Shown here in pieces: positions 37,216 through 41,113 of a stretch of 41,113 bases of DNA. A model generated the notes under the pieces. It worked only from the letters and a program-made list of their open reading frames with translations, was not told the origin of the DNA and searched no databases. How positions within the stretch are numbered: position 1 is the first letter of the stretch; every line of letters begins with the position of its first letter. This DNA comes from Betaproteobacteria bacterium (GTDB lineage: Bacteria > Pseudomonadota > Gammaproteobacteria > Burkholderiales > SG8-39), in contig CANKAJ010000032.1 of NCBI GenBank assembly GCA_947479645.1, positions 1-41,113 on the forward strand, read 5' to 3'. The translations under genes were made by a program, and so were the position numbers.

Positions 37216-38418
37216 ATGCCACAATTTTCATACAAGGCAATTGACGCTCAAGGCAAGGCCATGATTGGCCAGACCGAAGCACTCAATTTTGTCGACCTGG
37301 AAATGCGCCTGCAGCGCATGGGCCTGGATCTTGTATCCGGAGGGCCAACGCGGCGCAAAAATCCGTTCCGGGCCGGCGCAATCAAGCGCGCTGACCTCAT
37401 CAATTTCTGTTTCCACATGGAGCAACTCAACAGCGCCGGCGTTCCATTGGTCGAAGCCCTTGCCGATCTGAGGGACAGCGTCGAAAACGTGCGCTTTCGC
37501 GAAACCATAGCCAGTATTCTTGAAAGCATCGGTGGGGGACGCAATTTGTCGCAGGCGCTCAGTGAATTTCCCGATGTATTCACACCTGTATTCACCAGCC
37601 TGATCAAGGCCGGCGAAGATACCGGCCGGCTGCCACAGGTACTTAGGGAGCTCTCCGAATCCCTGAAGTGGGAAGATGAACTCGCGGCGCAGACCAAGAA
37701 AATCATCATGTACCCGGCTTTCGTCGGCTCGATCGTCATGATCGTAACCCTGTTTCTGATGATTTACCTGGTGCCGCAAATGGTCGGTTTCATCAAGAAC
37801 ATGGGCCAGGCCATTCCGCTGCAGACACGCATCCTCATCCAGGTGTCCGCGTTTTGCGTCGATTACTGGTGGCTGTTTATCGTCTTGCCAATTATTTTGG
37901 TGGCTGGCTTCAAGATTGCCAGCAAGGGCAGTCCTGCGGTCCGCTATCAGCTTGACCGCCTCAAGCTGGCAATTCCCATGGTCGGCCCGATACTGCAAAA
38001 AATAATTCTGTCGCGTTTTGCCAGCACCTTTGCACTGATGTACTCGGCCGGAATCACTGTGCTCGATGCAGTGCGCAGCGCAGAGGAAACGGCTGGCAAC
38101 CTCGTCATTCAGGACGCGTTGCATCTGGCCGGACAACAAATCGCTGACGGCAAGAATGTCACCAGCGCATTCCAGAACGTTGGCATGTTTCCGCCACTGG
38201 TCATTCGCATGCTGAAAATCGGCGAGTCAACTGGCGCCCTGGATACGGCATTGCTCAATGTTTCCTATTTTTACAACCGGGAAGTCAAGGAAGCAATTGG
38301 CAAGGTCCAGGTAATGATCGAACCGGCATTGACCGTGGTGCTTGGAGCCGTATTGGGCTGGGTCATGCTGTCAGTGCTTGGGCCAATCTATGACACCATC
38401 AGCAAGCTCAAAGTGTAG
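37216..38418 (+). CDS. mshG: MshG-like inner-membrane platform protein (GspF/PilC family)
   Basis: A 400-residue GspF-family protein with the start PQFSYKAIDAQGK and two repeated GspF domains: FCFHMEQLNSAGVPLVEALADL and FASTFALMYSAGITVLDAVRSAEE with FPPLVIRMLKIGESTGALD. Three membrane helices are visible, one at about 170-195, one at about 213-232 and one near the C-terminus. It anchors the ATPase and pilin polymer at the inner membrane. It follows mshE by 47 bases with GGA eight bases before the ATG. Confidence 0.92.
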   Translation: MPQFSYKAIDAQGKAMIGQTEALNFVDLEMRLQRMGLDLVSGGPTRRKNPFRAGAIKRADLINFCFHMEQLNSAGVPLVEALADLRDSVENVRFRETIASILESIGGGRNLSQALSEFPDVFTPVFTSLIKAGEDTGRLPQVLRELSESLKWEDELAAQTKKIIMYPAFVGSIVMIVTLFLMIYLVPQMVGFIKNMGQAIPLQTRILIQVSAFCVDYWWLFIVLPIILVAGFKIASKGSPAVRYQLDRLKLAIPMVGPILQKIILSRFASTFALMYSAGITVLDAVRSAEETAGNLVIQDALHLAGQQIADGKNVTSAFQNVGMFPPLVIRMLKIGESTGALDTALLNVSYFYNREVKEAIGKVQVMIEPALTVVLGAVLGWVMLSVLGPIYDTISKLKV

Positions 38419-38426
38419 ACGCACCC

Positions 38427-39977
38427 GTGGCAGATAAACGTCTCCTTTATTTCACCGCCCAGCGTATAACAATCTACGCTTGGAAAGGCAATGAACTCAC
38501 GCTGGAGCAAGGATTTGCCTCTGGCGAAGAAGGTGTGAGTGCATTCGGTGCCTACGTATCAGAGCATCCGGATAGTCTCTACTACGTGCTGGCGGATCTG
38601 GTGGAAGAGGATTTCGCGCAGGAAAGCATCCCGGCAGTACGCGGCAAGGATCGCAAAGCATTGCTGGGACGCAAAATCGCGCAACGCTACCGCGACACCA
38701 GCCTGGCACTGGTACTTTCCCTGGGAATTGCCGAAGCGGGCGGCCGGCGCGAGGAAAAGGTGCTGTTTGCCTCGTTTACCAACACCCAGTTGCTGCAGGC
38801 CTGGCTCACCGTACTGCGTTCGCGCGAAGCACGGCTGGTTGGCGTCTATTCCCTGCCGCTGATCACACCATTGGTCGGCGCTCGCATCCACTTCAAAAGC
38901 CCGAGCTACCTGATGGTCAGCGTCGCCGAAGGCGGGCTCAGACAGACCTATGTCGAGAACGGACAGGTGCGTTTCTCCCGACTCGGTCGGGCCGACCAAA
39001 GTGATCCCCGCGCGCTCGCTGAAACCTGTGCTGCTGAATCATCTCGCATCCAGCAGTACCTAGTTAATCTGCGCCTTATTCAGCGCAACGCGGGGCCTCT
39101 GGATGTCATCATGCTTGCCCCCCGCAAGGACAAGATGCATTACGATGTTGCCTGTCGCGCGACCGCAACCCTGCAGTTCCATGTACTTGAACTCGATGAA
39201 ACGACGCGAGCCGCCGGGTTGAAAAAGGCACCCGATGGGACTACTGCTGAAGCTTTGTTTCTTCATATTCTGGCTGGAGCACAGCCCAGGCAGCAGTTTG
39301 CTAGCGACGATTTGCGGCACTATTACCACTTGTGGCGGGCTCGCCTTGCCACGGCAGCGGCAGGTGCGGCCGCTTTTGTTTTTTGCGTGTTGCTGTCGCT
39401 GTTCAAACTGATCGACGTGTACCATACCTCGGAACGTACCAAGCTGGACCGCCAGCAGGAAGCTGTCGCCGCCCAGCAATACGCCCGCATGCAACTGACC
39501 TTTCCCAAGACGCCCACTGAAAGCGACAAACTTAAAATCATCGTCAAGAACTATCAACTGCTTAGCGGTCAGACCAATTCCCCCGAACCATTGTTTGCAC
39601 AAATCAGCAATGCGCTGGCCGGATCGCCTCAAATCGAACTGGAGCGCATCGACTGGACTGCCAGCACCACCCGGCCAGCCGATACCACCCGGGTGCCATC
39701 CACCGCAGCGGCTGGCACCACGCCAGGCGGCCTGGTCCAGACGGCCCAGATCGCCGGGCGCATCAACATTGGACAAACCAACGACTACCGGGCGATCACA
39801 CTCATCGTTGATCAGTTCGTCGAGGGACTGCGCAAACAACCTGGCATCGAAGTTTTGTCGCGTCGCCTGCCCTTTGACATCACAGCGGAAAAAAGCCTGT
39901 CAGGGGATATTGGCACGAAGCAATCGGTGGAAGTACCGCGATTCACCGTCGTCATTGCGCAAAAGAGTGGCTTATGA
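38427..39977 (+). CDS. MshI/GspL-like pilus assembly protein
   Basis: A 516-residue bitopic protein read from GTG 38427, nine bases after mshG. The N-terminal ~300 residues look like the actin-like PilM/GspL cytoplasmic domain (YLMVSVAEGGLRQTYVENG is the recognisable strand-loop). One membrane helix lies at about 308-332, and the periplasmic third resembles PilN/GspL (YQLLSGQTNSPEPLFAQISNAL). This suggests PilM- and PilN-type functions in one chain, the expected MshI/GspL job of joining motor to periplasmic assembly ring. The call rests on architecture and context; sequence similarity to named MshI is weak by eye. Confidence 0.7.
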   Translation: MADKRLLYFTAQRITIYAWKGNELTLEQGFASGEEGVSAFGAYVSEHPDSLYYVLADLVEEDFAQESIPAVRGKDRKALLGRKIAQRYRDTSLALVLSLGIAEAGGRREEKVLFASFTNTQLLQAWLTVLRSREARLVGVYSLPLITPLVGARIHFKSPSYLMVSVAEGGLRQTYVENGQVRFSRLGRADQSDPRALAETCAAESSRIQQYLVNLRLIQRNAGPLDVIMLAPRKDKMHYDVACRATATLQFHVLELDETTRAAGLKKAPDGTTAEALFLHILAGAQPRQQFASDDLRHYYHLWRARLATAAAGAAAFVFCVLLSLFKLIDVYHTSERTKLDRQQEAVAAQQYARMQLTFPKTPTESDKLKIIVKNYQLLSGQTNSPEPLFAQISNALAGSPQIELERIDWTASTTRPADTTRVPSTAAAGTTPGGLVQTAQIAGRINIGQTNDYRAITLIVDQFVEGLRKQPGIEVLSRRLPFDITAEKSLSGDIGTKQSVEVPRFTVVIAQKSGL

Positions 39978-40579
39978 AACTGAACAAGGAGGATTTTCGG
40001 AAATTGCGTTGGCCACTGCTTCTGGGCGTGTCGCTAACTATCGCCGGCATCGCATCACTGGTGCTCACTGAACAATATCTCGATGTTGCCAGAATGGGGC
40101 GCGCATCCGCCCAGTCGCAGCGAACTGCGGCCCAGGATCGAGTGGCCAAGGCCGCTGAGGAGGAACGCGAGATTCGCGCCAATCTGGTTGAATTCCAGAA
40201 AATGATTGATGCCGGCATGGTGGGGTCAAAAAACCGACTCGACCTGATCGAACAAATTTTGACAATCAAGACCCAGCGCAAACTGTTTGAGATCAAGTAC
40301 AACATCGAACCCCAAAGGCTGCTCGACTATCCGAACATTGCAAAGTCCGGTGCCATGGATCTCTATACCAGCCGAATGCGGCTGAGCATGCCGCTTCTGC
40401 ACGAACAGGACTTGTTCAACTTTCTGGACGACCTGCGCGACCTCAAACAAGCCTTGGTATCGGTGCGCAGTTGCAATCTGGTACGCCAGGATCGCGGATC
40501 GAGTCCGACACTTGCACCAAGCCTGCAATCCGAGTGCATAATAGATCTAATCACTTTAGTTGATAATAAGCCATCCTAA
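39974..40579 (+). CDS. MshJ/PilO-like pilus assembly protein
   Basis: A 201-residue bitopic protein: a short basic cytoplasmic N-terminus, a membrane helix at about 13-33 (PLLLGVSLTIAGIASLVL), a coiled-coil stretch to about 80 rich in Ala/Glu/Arg, then a ferredoxin-like periplasmic domain including MRLSMPLLHEQDLFNFLDDL. This is the PilO/GspM/MshJ layout. ATG overlaps the previous stop as ATGA, so the two are made together. Identity is inferred from architecture and position. Confidence 0.68.
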   Translation: MKLNKEDFRKLRWPLLLGVSLTIAGIASLVLTEQYLDVARMGRASAQSQRTAAQDRVAKAAEEEREIRANLVEFQKMIDAGMVGSKNRLDLIEQILTIKTQRKLFEIKYNIEPQRLLDYPNIAKSGAMDLYTSRMRLSMPLLHEQDLFNFLDDLRDLKQALVSVRSCNLVRQDRGSSPTLAPSLQSECIIDLITLVDNKPS

Positions 40580-40584
40580 GCGAC

Positions 40585-41037
40585 ATGCCGAGCTTAATAT
40601 TATCAAATAGTTACGCCGTATATCGCTCATTGCGACGCGCTGCATTCGTCGTGGCCGCCCCGCTGATCGTTCTGGCAGCCCATCCTGGCTTTGTCATGGC
40701 TGAAGAACTGGGTCGCCTGTTCCTGTCACCGCAGCAACGCCAGGAACTGGACCGGCGGCGCACGACCAATGCCCAGGCTGCCGCAATCACCACGCAGGAC
40801 CTGGTGACTGTGAACGGGCAGGTCTCGCGCTCCAGCGGCAAGTCGACCACCTGGATAAATGGCGCGCCCCAGGATGATCTGGCGCGCGACCGAGACGCCA
40901 ACCGGGTCACCATCAAGCAGGGTGAAGATGAGCCCCCCGTATCGCTCAAGGTCGGCGAAACCATGGACCGGGTCAAGGGCGAAACCCGTGATGGCCTTGG
41001 TGGTGGCAAGATCTCCGTGCGTCGAGATCGCAAATAG
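40585..41037 (+). CDS. MshK/PilP-like periplasmic assembly protein
   Basis: A 150-residue exported protein with a signal peptide (basic RSLRRA, hydrophobic AFVVAAPLIVLAA, likely cleavage after VMA at about 38). The mature part begins with LGRLFLSPQQRQELDRRR and has a short beta segment VTVNGQVSRSSGKSTTWING, then a charged tail ending RRDRK. The LF.sPQQRqeLD and VNG.v.RS.Gk.t.WiNG pair resembles the periplasmic MshK/GspC/PilP-type assembly proteins seen in this position. It follows the MshJ-like gene by five bases. Moderate confidence; it is small and poorly conserved. Confidence 0.6.
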   Translation: MPSLILSNSYAVYRSLRRAAFVVAAPLIVLAAHPGFVMAEELGRLFLSPQQRQELDRRRTTNAQAAAITTQDLVTVNGQVSRSSGKSTTWINGAPQDDLARDRDANRVTIKQGEDEPPVSLKVGETMDRVKGETRDGLGGGKISVRRDRK

Positions 41038-41041
41038 CCCG

Positions 41042-41113
41042 ATGTGTCGCGCCATTACCGCGCCCGTCACAACGCATCGACCCCGGCGCCAGCACGGCGC
41101 GGCGCTGCTGGCA
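41042..41113 (+). CDS. Prepilin-like protein, N-terminal fragment cut by the window end
   Basis: ATG 41042, four bases after the previous stop, opens a frame that stays open for the 24 codons to the window end. The visible peptide ends RRQHGAALLA: basic residues, a glycine, then the first residues of a hydrophobic helix. This is the pattern of a class III leader cleaved by a prepilin peptidase after glycine, as in PilX/GspK/MshP-type minor pilins (the position after G is Ala, and Glu at +5 is absent). The full gene is needed for a firm call. Confidence 0.6.
   Translation, partial: MCRAITAPVTTHRPRRQHGAALLA

Noticed and set aside
37228-38139. A 303-codon open frame on the minus strand
   Set aside because: It lies entirely antisense to mshG, which has strong GspF-family motifs. 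The antisense protein is rich in His/Gln/Asp with no domain and is a by-product of the GC-rich codon pattern.
39060-39839. A 259-codon open frame on the minus strand
   Set aside because: It is antisense to the MshI-like gene, with low-complexity Gly/Gln composition and no motif; the plus-strand gene is tightly spaced in its operon.

Overview
The window looks like chromosome of a betaproteobacterium (Burkholderiales, Rhodocyclales or Nitrosomonadales type). The main evidence is gene order: mlaFEDACB, yadG/yadH-type ABC exporter, ibaG, murA, hisGDC-B-H-A-F-I-E, HIT protein, tatABC, degS-like protease, petABC, sspA, sspB is a run I know from that class. Short-form hisG, a PVWY-type cytochrome b and MSHA-type pilus genes fit the same assignment. 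I cannot name a genus. Coding is dense; there is no tRNA, rRNA, IS element, prophage or CRISPR array that I can see.

Left region (1-6300): the tail of a DUF35/OB-fold protein converges, across a bidirectional terminator, on a minus-strand operon for a 2-oxoglutarate:ferredoxin oxidoreductase. It contains an iron-sulfur flavoprotein of the GltD type, the fused gamma/alpha subunit KorA and the TPP subunit KorB. Upstream of it is ghrA (glyoxylate/hydroxypyruvate reductase). The ~200-base leader between ghrA and the flavoprotein gene carries a 20-codon ORF with a good ribosome binding site.

Middle region (6350-28240, almost all minus strand): sspB and sspA; petABC (cytochrome bc1) with its own promoter and terminator; a divergent DegS-like protease; tatCBA; the HIT protein; the complete his biosynthesis run hisE to hisG (hisZ not present here); murA; ibaG; an ABC-2 exporter pair; and the complete Mla phospholipid-transport set. 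The Rieske protein PetA has a twin-arginine signal, so the nearby Tat genes make its export machinery. Many neighbours overlap by 1-8 bases, indicating translational coupling.

Right region (28390-41113, plus strand): an ABC ATPase without a permease overlaps a sigma-54-dependent response regulator without a kinase. These precede an MSHA-type pilus assembly cluster: an ExeA/MshM-like AAA ATPase with a SPOR-like C-terminus, MshL secretin, MshN-like TPR protein, MshE-like assembly ATPase, MshG platform protein, then MshI-, MshJ- and MshK-like assembly proteins. The window ends inside a gene whose N-terminus looks like a class III (type IV prepilin-like) leader. From about 34 kb the DNA looks richer in G+C and in C/G-ending codons than the his/tat region; I judged this by eye.

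I did not find a clearly new system. The parts that most deserve checking are the orphan ABC ATPase/response-regulator pair joined to a rearranged MSHA cluster, and the kor leader.
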